64,000 nt of DNA from Pelomonas sp. Root1217 (GTDB taxonomy: Bacteria; Pseudomonadota; Gammaproteobacteria; Burkholderiales; Burkholderiaceae_C), in contig NZ_LMDC01000023.1 in the NCBI RefSeq assembly GCF_001425705.1, positions 187,463 through 251,462 of the forward strand. The letters are read 5' to 3'. Within the stretch, counting starts at the first letter, position 1. The number at the start of each line of letters is the position of its first letter. A program made the position numbers and the translations under genes. The notes below the pieces were generated by a model. That model was not told the DNA's origin and ran no database searches. It saw only the letters and a program-made list of their open reading frames with translations. Shown one piece after another: positions 8,705 to 27,400 of this stretch.

Positions 8705-9375
8705 TGCGTATCGTCGTGGTGGTGCTGCTGGCGGTGAACGCCCTCTTCTTCATCTGGTCGCGCGGCTGGCTGGACACCGTCACGGGCTTGCCGGCCCAAG
8801 GCGGCCGCGAGCCGCAGCGCGTCGCGGCTCAGCAGCATCCCGAACGCATCCAGCCCCTGGCCGCCAGCGCTGCCGCCGTCGCCGCCCAGCGCAGCTGCCT
8901 GGAACTGGGCCCGCTCGATGGCGATGCGGCCCTGGCCGCCGCGCAAGCCGCATTGAAGGCCGCCGGCGCCGAAGCGCAGGTGCGCAGCAGCGAGCAGTCG
9001 GGCGTGTGGGTGGTGGCGACCATCAAGCTCGCCGACCCCGAGTTCCGCGCCCGCAAGGAAGCCACCTACAAGCAGCTGCGCATCAACTTCGAACCGCTGG
9101 ACGGCCTGCCCGCCGAGCAACCGGCCTTTGTGCTCAGCAAGCATGCGAGCCAGGCCGAGGCGAACGCCCAGGCCGAGAACTTCGACAAACGCGGCCTCAA
9201 GGGCTTGCGCGTGCTGACGCTGAAGGCGCCGCTGACCCGCCACAGCCTGGTCATCGATCAGGCCGATGGCCTGCTGGCAGCCCGGCTCAAGGCCTCCAAG
9301 GATGCGGCGCTGGCCGCCGGCTTCAAGGCCTGCAGCGCGGCGCCCGCCGCAGCCGCATCAGCGGCCAGCCGCTGA
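8704..9375 (+). CDS. Single-pass membrane protein with a SPOR-like region
   Basis: 223 residues. An N-terminal membrane anchor (MRIVVVVLLAVNALFFIWSR) is followed by an Ala/Gln-rich linker and a periplasmic part containing CLELGPLDGDAALAAAQAAL and YVxL-like spacing (PAFVLSKHASQAEANAQAEN..KRGLKGLRVLTL), which resembles a SPOR peptidoglycan-binding fold, though the match is weak by eye. SPOR proteins bind denuded glycan strands at division septa. A SPOR-type gene after birA is a common arrangement in Burkholderiales, which supports the call. The start overlaps the birA stop by one base. The 3' end overlaps the convergent subtilase gene by 18 bp. Confidence 0.7.
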   Translation: MRIVVVVLLAVNALFFIWSRGWLDTVTGLPAQGGREPQRVAAQQHPERIQPLAASAAAVAAQRSCLELGPLDGDAALAAAQAALKAAGAEAQVRSSEQSGVWVVATIKLADPEFRARKEATYKQLRINFEPLDGLPAEQPAFVLSKHASQAEANAQAENFDKRGLKGLRVLTLKAPLTRHSLVIDQADGLLAARLKASKDAALAAGFKACSAAPAAAASAASR

Positions 9376-11391
9376 GCGACGCAGCGCCAACGCCGCCAGC
9401 AGCAGGCCGGCCAGCCAGGCCGCGCTGGCGGCGCCACCACCACCACCACCGCCACCGGTGGATGGCGGTGGGGCAACAGGCGCCGCTGTGACGTTAACGG
9501 TCGCAGTCTGGCTATAAATCTGTCCGAGGTTGTCAGTCGCTTCGGCGCGCACAGAGAACGTACCACTCGCACTTGGCACAACGGTTGCCGTAGTCAGGTT
9601 GGATGAGGCAAAGCTACTCACGATGCCACCATCGTTCACGATCGTCCACGACGTGGATGCGATGACGCGATTCGCTGGCAAACCAATGCCTGCAGCAGTC
9701 AGTGTCAGTGTCTGGCCCGCAATCAAACCACTCCTGGGCGACTCCGAAATCGTGACAGCACCTCCGCTCATCGCCAACGCTGAATTGACCGCGGCGGCGG
9801 CGTCAACCATGCCCGCGCCGCAGGTCGAGGTGGTGCAGTAGCACTCATCCTGCGCCGTGGAGCTGGGTGCCACACACTGCGGAGGGTTTGGCGTGCTGCC
9901 GCTACCTGTTGTCGGGAAGGGCCGTGCCGTGCTCTTGAGAATCTGGGTCGCCTCGGCTGACGTCAGCGTGGGTCGTACCGAGGCCATCAGGCCGACGATG
10001 CCGCTGACGATGGGCGCCGAGAAGCTGGTGCCGACTGAAGCTGAACTACCGGTATAGCTGCCATCGTTGGCCACCGGCGTCGTCGTACCGGCGTTGGTCG
10101 TACTGACCATGGGGTAGAGACAGGCTTGACCGGTGCCGATGTTGATGCAGTTGCCACCAGGCGCGGCGACGGTCACTTCGGAACCTAGGCTGGAGAAGCC
10201 AACCTTGGTGCCGACGTGACGCAGCGCCGCCACCGTGATGACACCTGGGCAGTTGCCTGGCAGGCCGACGGCCTGACCCTCGGAGTTCCCAGCCGCGATG
10301 ACGATGATGGCGCCGGCCGCATTGATTGCCGTAATCGCATCGCGGTAGAGCTTGCCCGTGCCCTCGGTGCCACACGTCCCGCTGCCGCCCAGGCTCATGT
10401 TAAGTACCTTGGCCTTCCAGGGATTCGGCGATAGCCCCGGTACCGAGATGCCGGCGGCCCATTTCATGCCAGCCACGATGTCACTGTCATAACCGCCACA
10501 TTTGCCGAGCACACGCACCGGCAGGATCTTCAGACCCCACCCAACGCCAGCCATGCCGAGGTTGTTGTTGCTCATCGCGGCAATCAGGCCAGACACGCGG
10601 GTGCCATGCCAGGAGCTGTTGCCGACGTCGGTGCTGTCACAGCCGCTGCCCAGCGATTTCCCGTCGATGTCTGCCTGGCTGACCCAGTCGCCTGGATCGG
10701 AAGGGTCGGCATCGGCGCCGCCGCCATCGTTGGCAATCGCCGCCGACACGGAACTTGAGCTACTGAAACCGATCATGTCGTAGCCGCTGACGAACTGACC
10801 CGCCAGGTCGGGATGATCCAGGCGCACGCCCGTGTCGAGTACAGCGACAACAACACCCGAAGATCCGGTCATGACATCCCATGCCGCCGGCCCATTGATG
10901 CTGGAGACCGCCTGTCCCGGCGTGCTGCTAGGTTTCTTCAGATACCACTGGTCGATGGTGCGGGCCTGAATGCCGCCGACCGTCGACTCCGGATTTACGT
11001 CCGCGCCACCGAACAGCGGGTCATTCGGCAGGCTCATGTGCTTGCGGCGTTGGTCGACGACCACCAGCTCGACCTCGGTGTCGGCGGCGAGCTTTTTTGC
11101 CAACGCGGCACTGGTCATGCCCTTGGCGATGACCACATGGGTGCGCTCGTCCAGGCTGATGCCGGCCGCCAGCCGCTGGCCGCTGCGCAAGCCCAGGGCC
11201 GTCGCGCGCGTCTGCGCCACCTCGCGCGCCTCGGCCCGGGTGGCCCGCAAGGCCAGTGCCTTGGCGCGCACGCTGTCGGCTTGCGGCTTGAAGCGAACGA
11301 TGACACGGGCTTCGCTGTCAGCAGTCTGAGCCAGCACGGGCGCGGCCATCACGGTCAGGGCAGCGATCAGCAGCGGACGCAAGGACTTCAT
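9358..11391 (-). CDS. Secreted S8 subtilisin-like serine protease with a GlyGly-CTERM sorting tail
   Basis: 677 residues from the ATG at 11391; that start gives a clean signal peptide (MKSLRPLLIAALTVMAAPVLAQ). An inhibitor-type propeptide follows (VIVRFKPQADSVRAKALAL). The S8 catalytic triad is visible: Asp in VVAVLDTGVRLDHPDL (about 180), His in SSWHGTRVSGLIAA (about 262) and Ser in GTSFSAPIVSGIVG (about 458). An Ig-like domain (about 545-635) precedes a Pro-rich spacer, a run of eight glycines, a hydrophobic helix (WLAGLLLAALAL) and a basic end (RRSAAGR). That tail is the GlyGly-CTERM signature, processed in other proteobacteria by rhombosortase; a candidate enzyme lies at 43424-43987. The protease is probably exported by type II secretion or held at the surface. 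Confidence 0.93.
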   Translation of the reverse strand: MKSLRPLLIAALTVMAAPVLAQTADSEARVIVRFKPQADSVRAKALALRATRAEAREVAQTRATALGLRSGQRLAAGISLDERTHVVIAKGMTSAALAKKLAADTEVELVVVDQRRKHMSLPNDPLFGGADVNPESTVGGIQARTIDQWYLKKPSSTPGQAVSSINGPAAWDVMTGSSGVVVAVLDTGVRLDHPDLAGQFVSGYDMIGFSSSSSVSAAIANDGGGADADPSDPGDWVSQADIDGKSLGSGCDSTDVGNSSWHGTRVSGLIAAMSNNNLGMAGVGWGLKILPVRVLGKCGGYDSDIVAGMKWAAGISVPGLSPNPWKAKVLNMSLGGSGTCGTEGTGKLYRDAITAINAAGAIIVIAAGNSEGQAVGLPGNCPGVITVAALRHVGTKVGFSSLGSEVTVAAPGGNCINIGTGQACLYPMVSTTNAGTTTPVANDGSYTGSSASVGTSFSAPIVSGIVGLMASVRPTLTSAEATQILKSTARPFPTTGSGSTPNPPQCVAPSSTAQDECYCTTSTCGAGMVDAAAAVNSALAMSGGAVTISESPRSGLIAGQTLTLTAAGIGLPANRVIASTSWTIVNDGGIVSSFASSNLTTATVVPSASGTFSVRAEATDNLGQIYSQTATVNVTAAPVAPPPSTGGGGGGGGAASAAWLAGLLLAALALRRSAAGR

Positions 11392-11478
11392 GACGGCGAG
11401 CTCGAACGGGCGGGGCGGCCAGTTTAGGCGCGCCCTTGTGAAGCAATCGCAAACAAATGTGGGGCGCAAGAATAGAGA
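11392..11478 (-). promoter_or_regulatory. Upstream region of the subtilase gene
   Basis: This 87-bp stretch lies between the terminator hairpin and the subtilase start. Read on the minus strand it contains AT-richer blocks (ACATTTGTTTGCGATTGCTT and CTAAACT) that could hold a promoter, but no -35/-10 pair with standard spacing is convincing. The rest of the 345-bp gap to gap is taken up by the hairpin at 11479-11499 and repeat copy B. Confidence 0.3.
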
Positions 11479-11499
11479 AAGCCCCGTCGAGCGGGGCTT
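11479..11499 (-). terminator. Rho-independent terminator hairpin
   Basis: A perfect 8-bp stem AAGCCCCG/CGGGGCTT with a 5-base loop. Read on the minus strand it is followed by TCTCTATTCTT, a T-rich tail; on the plus strand it is not. It should therefore stop minus-strand transcripts coming from gap and separate them from the subtilase gene, which starts 88 bp further on. Confidence 0.7.
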
Positions 11500-11512
11500 C
11501 CAGTGGGTATCC

Positions 11513-11730
11513 GGGGCCGAGCGCCGGGCCGCTCCCAAGCCGGCCCGTTGGGCGATGTGCTTGCCGGTCGATCCGGCAAGCATCGCCGTCCCCTAGGGGG
11601 CTGAGGCCGGACACATGGCGCCCAGTGGGCGGCATGTGCCTGCCGAAGAGCTGCGGCACCTGCCGCAGCGCGGTCTGCAAGACCGACCAGGCTGGCCGGC
11701 GTTCAGCGCGGCCAGACTGGGCGAGGGGCC
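11513..11730 (+). repeat. Dispersed intergenic element, copy B
   Basis: Same opening as copy A (GGGCCGAGCGCCGGGCCG, CCCAAGCCGGCCCG, GGGCGATG), then a 10-bp perfect hairpin of different sequence (TGCTTGCCGG, loop TCGAT, CCGGCAAGCA, 11558-11582), then GTCCCC-TA-GGGGG. An internal insert of about 75 bp carries more small stems (for example CTGCGG/CCGCAG). The end GACCAGGCT...GCGTTCAGCG...GACTGGGCGAGGGGCC is shared with copy C and stops seven bases before the gap stop codon. Confidence 0.85.
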
Positions 11731-11736
11731 AACAAT

Positions 11737-12816
<1,080 letters not shown>

Positions 12817-13833
12817 TCAGCCCGGCTGGGGCTCCAGCTTCAGCTTGCCGCAGGGCACGTTCACGATGACGGTCTGGCCGACCAACTGCTCGAACTGGCG
12901 CTCCTTCATGTCCATCTCCAGGCCGGCCAGCCAAGCGAGGAACTCCGCGCGGTTCAGGTCCGGCTTGCCCACCTCGCCGATGCGGTTGTCCAGCGCCGGC
13001 TTGCCCAGCGTCCATGCGACCTGGAAAGGGCAGGCCATGGTGGTGAGGTCGAAGTCGGCGCGCAAAGCCCGCACGCCCTTGACGTTGGACAGGAAGGAGG
13101 TAAGCGGGACGGCGTCCTTGAACACCCTCGCACCCACGCCGTAGGGGCGGAACTGGAAATGCTGCTGCACGACGTAGGGCTTGGCGCCTGCCTGCAGGCA
13201 GGGCAGGCGGTACTGGCGCACATAGTCTGTCACCACGCCGACTTGGGCGTTGCCGGCGCTGGCATAGGCGATCTTGACCTCGGGTGGCGCGTCGGGCGCC
13301 GTGAAGCTGAGTTCGACGAAGGCGTTACTGACTTCGCGCTGCAGGGACGATCCGGCGAACTCGGGTGGCTCCTTTGGCGTGCGCATGCAGGACAGCGCCC
13401 TGGGCCGCTGAAGCGCCGACGCATCGGTGCCGTCGCGCTCGGCCACGGCGCGCGGCGCGGTCCAGGTGATGGGGTCGGTGACGCGGGGCGTGAACTCGAA
13501 CTCCTGCACCGCCAGCACGGTCGCGGCTCCCGCGGGCAGGCAAGGCAGGCGGTAGCCGTTCACGAACCACCGCACCTCATCGAGCATGGCCTCGCTGGCG
13601 GCCCGGAACAGCACCGTCACTTCCGGCGCACGGTCCGGCGCGGTGAACTTCAGGCTCAGGCGCACATGCCCGGGCTGGCGCAGCTTTTCGTCCTGCGCCG
13701 GGTAGCTGATCGCGGGGCCGCCCTTTTGCAGGCATGCCAGGGCCTGTGGATCGACACGGTCGACCTCGACCATCTGGGCCGAGGCGCAGCCGGCGATCAA
13801 ACCGGCCGCAAGGGCCATAAAGACATTGCGCAT
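12817..13833 (-). CDS. Lipoprotein with two tandem TonB-C-like domains
   Basis: 338 residues from the ATG at 13833, which has a strong AGGGAGG site just upstream. The signal peptide ends in a lipobox (AAGLIAGC, lipidated Cys about 16). Two related units follow: one with LSLKFTAPDRAPEVTVLF and YRLPCLPAG, the next with VELSFTAPDAPPEVKIAY and YRLPCLQAG. Each has the look of the TonB C-terminal fold, in which a set of strands ends in a paired Cys, and each is preceded by another Cys (ALACLQKGGP, ALSCMRTPK), so disulfides are likely. A shorter third segment ends the protein. No transmembrane energy-coupling helix or proline-rich stalk is present, so it is not a real TonB. Function unknown. Confidence 0.8.
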   Translation of the reverse strand: MRNVFMALAAGLIAGCASAQMVEVDRVDPQALACLQKGGPAISYPAQDEKLRQPGHVRLSLKFTAPDRAPEVTVLFRAASEAMLDEVRWFVNGYRLPCLPAGAATVLAVQEFEFTPRVTDPITWTAPRAVAERDGTDASALQRPRALSCMRTPKEPPEFAGSSLQREVSNAFVELSFTAPDAPPEVKIAYASAGNAQVGVVTDYVRQYRLPCLQAGAKPYVVQQHFQFRPYGVGARVFKDAVPLTSFLSNVKGVRALRADFDLTTMACPFQVAWTLGKPALDNRIGEVGKPDLNRAEFLAWLAGLEMDMKERQFEQLVGQTVIVNVPCGKLKLEPQPG

Positions 13834-13972
13834 CCGAACCTCCCTGGTCTTTTCGATGCAGGCGGGTTTGTAGCGCATGAATGCCGCGCCGGCAGTCACC
13901 AGGAGCCCGCTTCAGGAACTGGGCGCCCCCAGCGCCTCAGGGCAGCGGCCACGCGCGAGCGGTTCAGCCGAT

Positions 13973-18646
<4,674 letters not shown>

Positions 18647-18680
18647 CCGCTGCGCCGGGCAGGCCCGCGGCGCGATGGCG

Positions 18681-20708
18681 TTACTTCTTCTTCAGCACCG
18701 CCTTGACGGTCGCGGCCACATTTTCAGGCGTGAAGCCGAAATGCTTGAACAGCACCCCGGCCGGCGCCGATTCGCCAAAGGTGTCGATGCCGACCACCGC
18801 GTCGACACCGTACTTCCACCAGAAATCGCTGACGCCCATCTCGACGGCCACGCGCGGCAGGCCCTTGGGCAGCACGCTCTTCTTGTAGTCCTTGTCCTGG
18901 CGGTCGAAGACGTTGGTCGACGGCATCGAGACGACCCGCACCTTGATGCCTTCATCGGCCAGCAGCGCCTTGGCGGCCATGGCCAGCTGCACTTCGGAGC
19001 CGGTGGCGATGATGACGGCCTGGGCCTTGCTGTTGCCCTTGGGGCTCACCGGGTCGAACAGCACATAGGCGCCCTTGGCGATCTCGTCGACGTTGGTCTT
19101 GGGCGAGTAGGTCAGGTTCTGGCGCGACAGGGCCAGCAGGCTGGGGCGCTGCGCGTTGCCGATGGCCATGGTCCAGGCGACGACCGTCTCGGTCGTGTCG
19201 GCCGGGCGCCAGACGTCCAGGCCCGGGATCAGGCGCAGGCTGGCGACATGCTCGACGGACTGGTGGGTCGGGCCGTCTTCGCCCAGGCCGATGGAGTCGT
19301 GTGTCATCACGTGGATGACGCGGGCCTTCATCAGTGCGGCCATGCGGATGGCGTTGCGGCTGTAGTCGCTGAAGGTCAGGAAGGTGCCGCCGTAAGGGAT
19401 GAAGCCACCGTGCAGCGCCACGCCGTTCATGATGGCGGCCATGCCGAATTCGCGCACGCCGTAATTGATGTGGCGACCGTTGTTGGGCGCGCCGTCCGCA
19501 CCGATGCGCAGGGCCGGCGTGCTGCTGGTGTTGGTCAGGTTGGAGCCGGTCAGGTCGGCGCTGCCGCCGAGCAGCTCGGGCAGGGCGAGCGTGAAGGCTT
19601 CGAGGGCCAACTGGCTGGCCTTGCGGCTGGCGACGGTCTGCGCTTCGGCATGGGCCTTGACGACGGCGTCGACGGCGATCTGCGCGAAGTTGGCAGGCAG
19701 CACGCCGGCCATGCGGCGCTGGAACTCGGCGGCCAGCTCGGGGTGGGCTTCGGCATAGGCGTCGAAGCGGCTGTCCCACTCGGCCTCAACCTTGTCGCCG
19801 CGTTCCTTGGCGTCCCAGGCGGCATAGACCTCGGCCGGCACGGCGAAGGGCTCGTGTTCCCAGGCGAGGGCCTCGCGGGTCAGCTTGATCTCCTCGGCGC
19901 CGAGCGGTTCGCCGTGGGCCTTGCTGGTGTTGGCACGGTTGGGCGAGCCCTTGCCGATGGCCGTCTTGGCGATGATCAGCGTGGGCTTGTCCTGGCTCTC
20001 CTTGGCCTTGCCGATGGCGTCGTCCAGGGCGTCGACGTCATGACCGTCCACCGGGCCGATGACGTGCCAGCCATAGGCCTGGAAGCGCTTGGCGGTGTCG
20101 TCGGCAAACCAGGGCGCAACCTGGCCGTCGATGGAGATGCCGTTGTCGTCGTAGATGGCGATCAGCTTGTTCAGCTTCCAGGCGCCGGCCAGCGACGCGG
20201 CCTCGTGGCTGATGCCTTCCATCAGGCAGCCGTCGCCGAGGAAGGCGTAGGTGTGGTGGTCGACGATCTCGTGGCCTTCGCGGTTGAAGTCGCGCGCCAG
20301 CAGTTTCTCGGCCAGCGCCAGGCCCACGGCGTTGGTCACGCCCTGGCCCAGCGGGCCGGTGGTCGTCTCGATGCCCGGGGTGACGCCCACTTCGGGGTGG
20401 CCCGGCGTCTTGCTGTGCATCTGGCGGAAGTTGCGCAGCTCGTCGATCGGCAGGTCATAGCCCGTCAGGTGCAGCAGCGCATAGATCAGCATCGAGCCGT
20501 GGCCGTTGGACAGCACGAAGCGGTCGCGGTTGGCCCAGTGCGGGTTGGCCGGGTTGTGCTGCAGATGGTGGCCCCACAGCGCGACAGCGATGTCGGCCAT
20601 GCCCATCGGTGCGCCCGGGTGGCCGGAGTTGGCCGCCTGCACCGCGTCCATCGCGAGGGCGCGGATCGCGTTGGCCATGAGGGTGGGGGAAGCGGTCGAT
20701 GCAGTCAT
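18681..20708 (-). CDS. tkt: Transketolase
   Basis: 675 residues from the ATG at 20708. Family motifs: [20 protein letters not shown], the thiamine-diphosphate motif [18 protein letters not shown] with [11 protein letters not shown], and the second-domain signature [19 protein letters not shown]. It moves two-carbon ketol units between sugar phosphates in the pentose phosphate pathway (and the Calvin cycle, if present), using thiamine diphosphate and Mg2+. Cytoplasmic homodimer in known cases. The hybrid kinase gene follows closely on the same strand; a 111-bp divergent gap separates tkt from the hemerythrin-like gene. Confidence 0.97.
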   Translation of the reverse strand: MTASTASPTLMANAIRALAMDAVQAANSGHPGAPMGMADIAVALWGHHLQHNPANPHWANRDRFVLSNGHGSMLIYALLHLTGYDLPIDELRNFRQMHSKTPGHPEVGVTPGIETTTGPLGQGVTNAVGLALAEKLLARDFNREGHEIVDHHTYAFLGDGCLMEGISHEAASLAGAWKLNKLIAIYDDNGISIDGQVAPWFADDTAKRFQAYGWHVIGPVDGHDVDALDDAIGKAKESQDKPTLIIAKTAIGKGSPNRANTSKAHGEPLGAEEIKLTREALAWEHEPFAVPAEVYAAWDAKERGDKVEAEWDSRFDAYAEAHPELAAEFQRRMAGVLPANFAQIAVDAVVKAHAEAQTVASRKASQLALEAFTLALPELLGGSADLTGSNLTNTSSTPALRIGADGAPNNGRHINYGVREFGMAAIMNGVALHGGFIPYGGTFLTFSDYSRNAIRMAALMKARVIHVMTHDSIGLGEDGPTHQSVEHVASLRLIPGLDVWRPADTTETVVAWTMAIGNAQRPSLLALSRQNLTYSPKTNVDEIAKGAYVLFDPVSPKGNSKAQAVIIATGSEVQLAMAAKALLADEGIKVRVVSMPSTNVFDRQDKDYKKSVLPKGLPRVAVEMGVSDFWWKYGVDAVVGIDTFGESAPAGVLFKHFGFTPENVAATVKAVLKKK

Positions 20709-20819
20709 GGCCGGGGCTTTCTTGGGCTGGAAGGGCAAAACCAGGGATTTTACGGGGGTGGTTCGACTGGCTTGATCCAGCGCAAGACCGCCCGCGCGGC
20801 GAAGCGCGACGCTTGGCGC

Positions 20820-21430
20820 ATGACCACGCCCATGCCCCTGGCCGTGCGCATCATCCGCGCCGAGCACGACGCCCTGGCCGCGATGCTGCGCACCTTGCCC
20901 CTGCTGCTTGCGGCCCAGCAGCGCGCCGGCACGCCCTGCGACTTCGGTGCGCTGCGAGCGATGCTGTTCTATGTCGACGAATTTCCAGAACGCTTGCATC
21001 ACCAAAAAGAAAGCGAGCTGCTGTTTCCGAAGCTGCGCGCACTGGCGCCAGAACTGCGCGAGACGCTGGACGAACTCGATGCCGACCACGCCCAGGGCGA
21101 ACGCGCCGTGCGTGAGCTGCAGCACAGCCTGCTCGCCTGGGAACACATGGGCGAGCCGCGGCGCATGAAGTTCGAGCAGCAGCTCAAGGTCTACACCGCC
21201 CGGTACCTGCGCCACATGCGGCGCGAGGAGACCGAGATCCTGCCGCTGGCAACGCGGCTGCTGAGCGCCGCCGACTGGGCCGACCTGGACGAAGCCTTCG
21301 GCAGCCACCAGGACCCGCTGGCGCCACGCGCGGGCCAGCCGGTGGACGAGGCCTACGCGCCGCTGCGCCAGCGCATCCTGGCCGCGCTGCCGGCGCCACT
21401 GGGCTGGGGGCCGGCCTTGCCTTCGGCCGG

Positions 21431-21434
<4 letters not shown>
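20820..21434 (+). CDS. Hemerythrin HHE-domain protein
   Basis: 204 residues, mostly helical. Iron-ligand-type positions for a hemerythrin-like four-helix bundle are visible: [16 protein letters not shown] (His on helix 1), [18 protein letters not shown] (HxxxE), [15 protein letters not shown] (His) and [15 protein letters not shown] (HxxxE). Such proteins bind a di-iron centre and sense or handle O2, NO or peroxide; some act in Fe-S repair. No signal peptide. An alternative ATG at 20832 would shorten it by four residues. It ends in a 4-bp overlap with the stop of the convergent KAP gene. Confidence 0.85.
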
Positions 21435-24457
<3,023 letters not shown>

Positions 24458-24485
24458 GTCGGATGCTCCGCCTGCCGCGCCGGCC

Positions 24486-27400
24486 TCAGCCGCGCCCCGA
24501 GCGCTGCAGCGTCAGCCGCCCGCTGGCGGCCCAGCTGTCCAGCGGCCGGCGGATGTCCTGGCGCAGCTCGTCTTCGTTGTCGGCCTTGGCGTCCAGCAGG
24601 CCGACCCAGGCGTTGCGGCCGGTGTCCTTGGCGTCGTACAGCGCTGCATCGGCCAGGTCGATGGCAGCGTGCCAGTCCAGCGCGCGCGGCAGCATGGGGC
24701 ACAGGGGGAAGGCCGAGAAGCCGACCGAGCAGGTCAGGGTCAGGCGCAGGCCGCCGTCGAGCTCGAAGGGCTGGGCCATGATGGCCTGGCGGGCGCGTTC
24801 GGCCAGCTCGGCCGCACGGCGGCGCGGCGTGCCGCGAGCGACGATGAGGAACTCCTCGCCGCCCCAGCGCACCAGGTAGTCGGTGGCGCGAAAGACCTGC
24901 TCCAGGCGGCCGCGCATCTGCATCAGCACGGCGTCGCCGGCCATGTGGCCATGGGCGTCGTTGATGCGCTTGAAGTGGTCGATGTCGATAAGGAAGAACA
25001 GCAGGTCCTGGTCGCTGTCGGGGTTGGCGACGAGGGCGCCCGAGGTCGGCTCGTAGTGGCGCAGGACCATGGCGACGTCGGCCGGCATCTGGCGGTCCAG
25101 GAAGCGGCGGTTGCGCAGGCCCGTCAGCGGGTCGGTGAGGCTGGCCTCTTCCAGCTCGACGGACTTGGCCGTCAGTGCGGCAGTCGCGGCCTCCAGCGCT
25201 TCGGTGCGCTCCTGCACGCGCAGCTCCAGCACGCGGCGGTGGCGCAGCAACAGCCGCGTGCGCATGCTGACGATCGCCGCCACCAGCCCCACCGCAGCGA
25301 TGACGGCCAGGGCCAGGGCCCAGCGCGTCTGCCACCAGGCGGCGCGCACATTGACGCCGATCTTGATCTCGGTAGGGCTCCAGGCGCCGTCGCGATTGCT
25401 GCCCTGCACCTGCAGCTGATAGTGGCCGGGCGACAGGTTGGTGTAGGCCGCCGTGCGGCCCAGCATGCCGGCGTCGATCCAGCCGGCGTCCAGGCCCTGC
25501 AGCCGGTAGCGGTAGCGGTTGCGGCTGGGCTGGCTGTAGTCCAGCGAGGCGAAGGCCAGGCTCAGGCCCCGCTCGCCGGGCGCGAGGACGATGTCGCTGC
25601 CGTTGGCCGGCAGCGCGCGCTCCTCGCCATCGACGCGCAGCTCCGAAACGACCAGCGGCGGCTTGTACGTCCAGGGCGAGAAACGGTCGGGGTCGATGAC
25701 GAGCAGGCCGCGCGCGCCGCCGAACAGCATGCGGCCATCGTCGAGCTTGGCGTAGGCGCGGAACCAGCCGGTGCCCAGATCAGCGCCGTCGGCGGCGCCC
25801 AGCTCGCGGCGCTCGCCGCTGCGCGGGTCGTACATATTGCGCTGCGACCAGATGCGGCCCTGCTTGTCGAACAGCAGGTTGGCGCCGAACGCCCCGCCGA
25901 TGTCGGAGGCACCGACGACTTCGAAGCGCGCCTTCTTGCCGTCGCTGTCGATGAGGCGGTGCAGGCCGGTGCCGGTGTCCACCCACAGGCGCCCGGCCAG
26001 GTCGACGGCCATGCCCAGCACCGTCTGGCCGGTCAGACCCACGGGCTCGACCCACTCGGCCACGGGCTCATCCGACCCCGGCTTGGCGACGCGGAACAGG
26101 CCGGCCGCGCCGCCCGCCCACAGGCTGCCGTCGGGCAGGCTGGCGAAGGCATTGACCTCGCCGGTGCCGCCCACCAGGCCGGCGGTCGGGATGGCGCGCA
26201 TCTGCGGGTGTTCGGGCGTCCAGCGCATCACGCCGTCCAGCGTCGCGATCCACAGCGAGCCGTCGTCCAGCGCGTGGAAGCGCCGCGGCACGGCATTGCC
26301 GCTGCGCAGGGTTTCCTTCCAGCGGCCCTGGGTGTCGAAGCGCAGCAGCTGGGTGTCGATGGCGACCCAGACGGAGCCGTCCTTGCTCTGCCCCAGTGCA
26401 TTGACCCGCCCTGACGGCAGGCCGCCACTGCCCTGGGCGACCACGCCCAGCGGCATCAGCTGGCGGTCGCGGCGCTCGATGCCGCCGGCCAGCGTGCCCA
26501 GCCAGATCTCGCCGTTGTCCAGCTGCAGGATGCTGCGCACGTCCAGGCCGCCCGAGACCGAGCCGATGGCCTCGCGCACCATGGACAGGCCTGGTAGTGA
26601 CGGCACGTGGCGCATCAGGCCGCCACCATAGCTGCCGGCCCAGACCGTGCCGGACGGGTCGCGCATCAACGCGCGCACATCGCTGCGCGGCGCGGTGCCG
26701 GCGCCGGTGGCGGGCAGGCGCTCGATCAGCGCGCCGTCAACCGCACGACGGCGCGACACGCCCGAGGCGTCGCCGAACCACAGCTCGTCGGCATCGGGCT
26801 GGGCCATGGCCATGACGGGCCAGACGCCCGAGGTGGCGCCCGGCTGGGCGCCGGGGCTGAAGGGCAGCGGCTGGCCATTGGGCGACAGCGCGCGCAGCCG
26901 CCCCTGGGCCGTGCCGACGATGATGCGGCCGTCCTGGGCCTCGCTGATCAGCGTGACGAGCTGGTCGCCGATGCCGACGTCCAACGCCTCGATGGGGCCG
27001 TCGGGCGCCTTGCGCGCCAGGCCACGCCAGGTGCCGATCCACAGCGTGCCCTGGCGGTCGACGAGCAGGGTCTGAACGCGCGGGTCGGGCAGGCCGTCTT
27101 CCTTGCCGCGGTGGTGGGTGAAGCGCTGGCTCTTGACGTCGAAGCGGTCCAGGCCGCCGCTGCCGCCAATCCACAGCGTGCCGTCCTTTTCCAGCGCGAA
27201 GGTGCGCACGGTGTTGGCGGCGGGCGCGGTCTCGTCGGCCGACTTGCCGTCGCGCGCCCAGCGGTCCCAGCGGCCGGTGGCCACGTCCAGGCGCACGAGG
27301 CCGCTGTTGCCGGCGGCCACCCACATCCAGCCGCGCGGGTCGGGCAGCATGGCGCGCACGAACTGCTCGGGCAGCAGCTGGCCGTCGGGGCCGCTCAAGG

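Noticed and set aside
9425-9475. CCACCA-type microsatellite as a repeat locus
   Set aside because: It is the coding sequence of the poly-glycine run of the subtilase tail.
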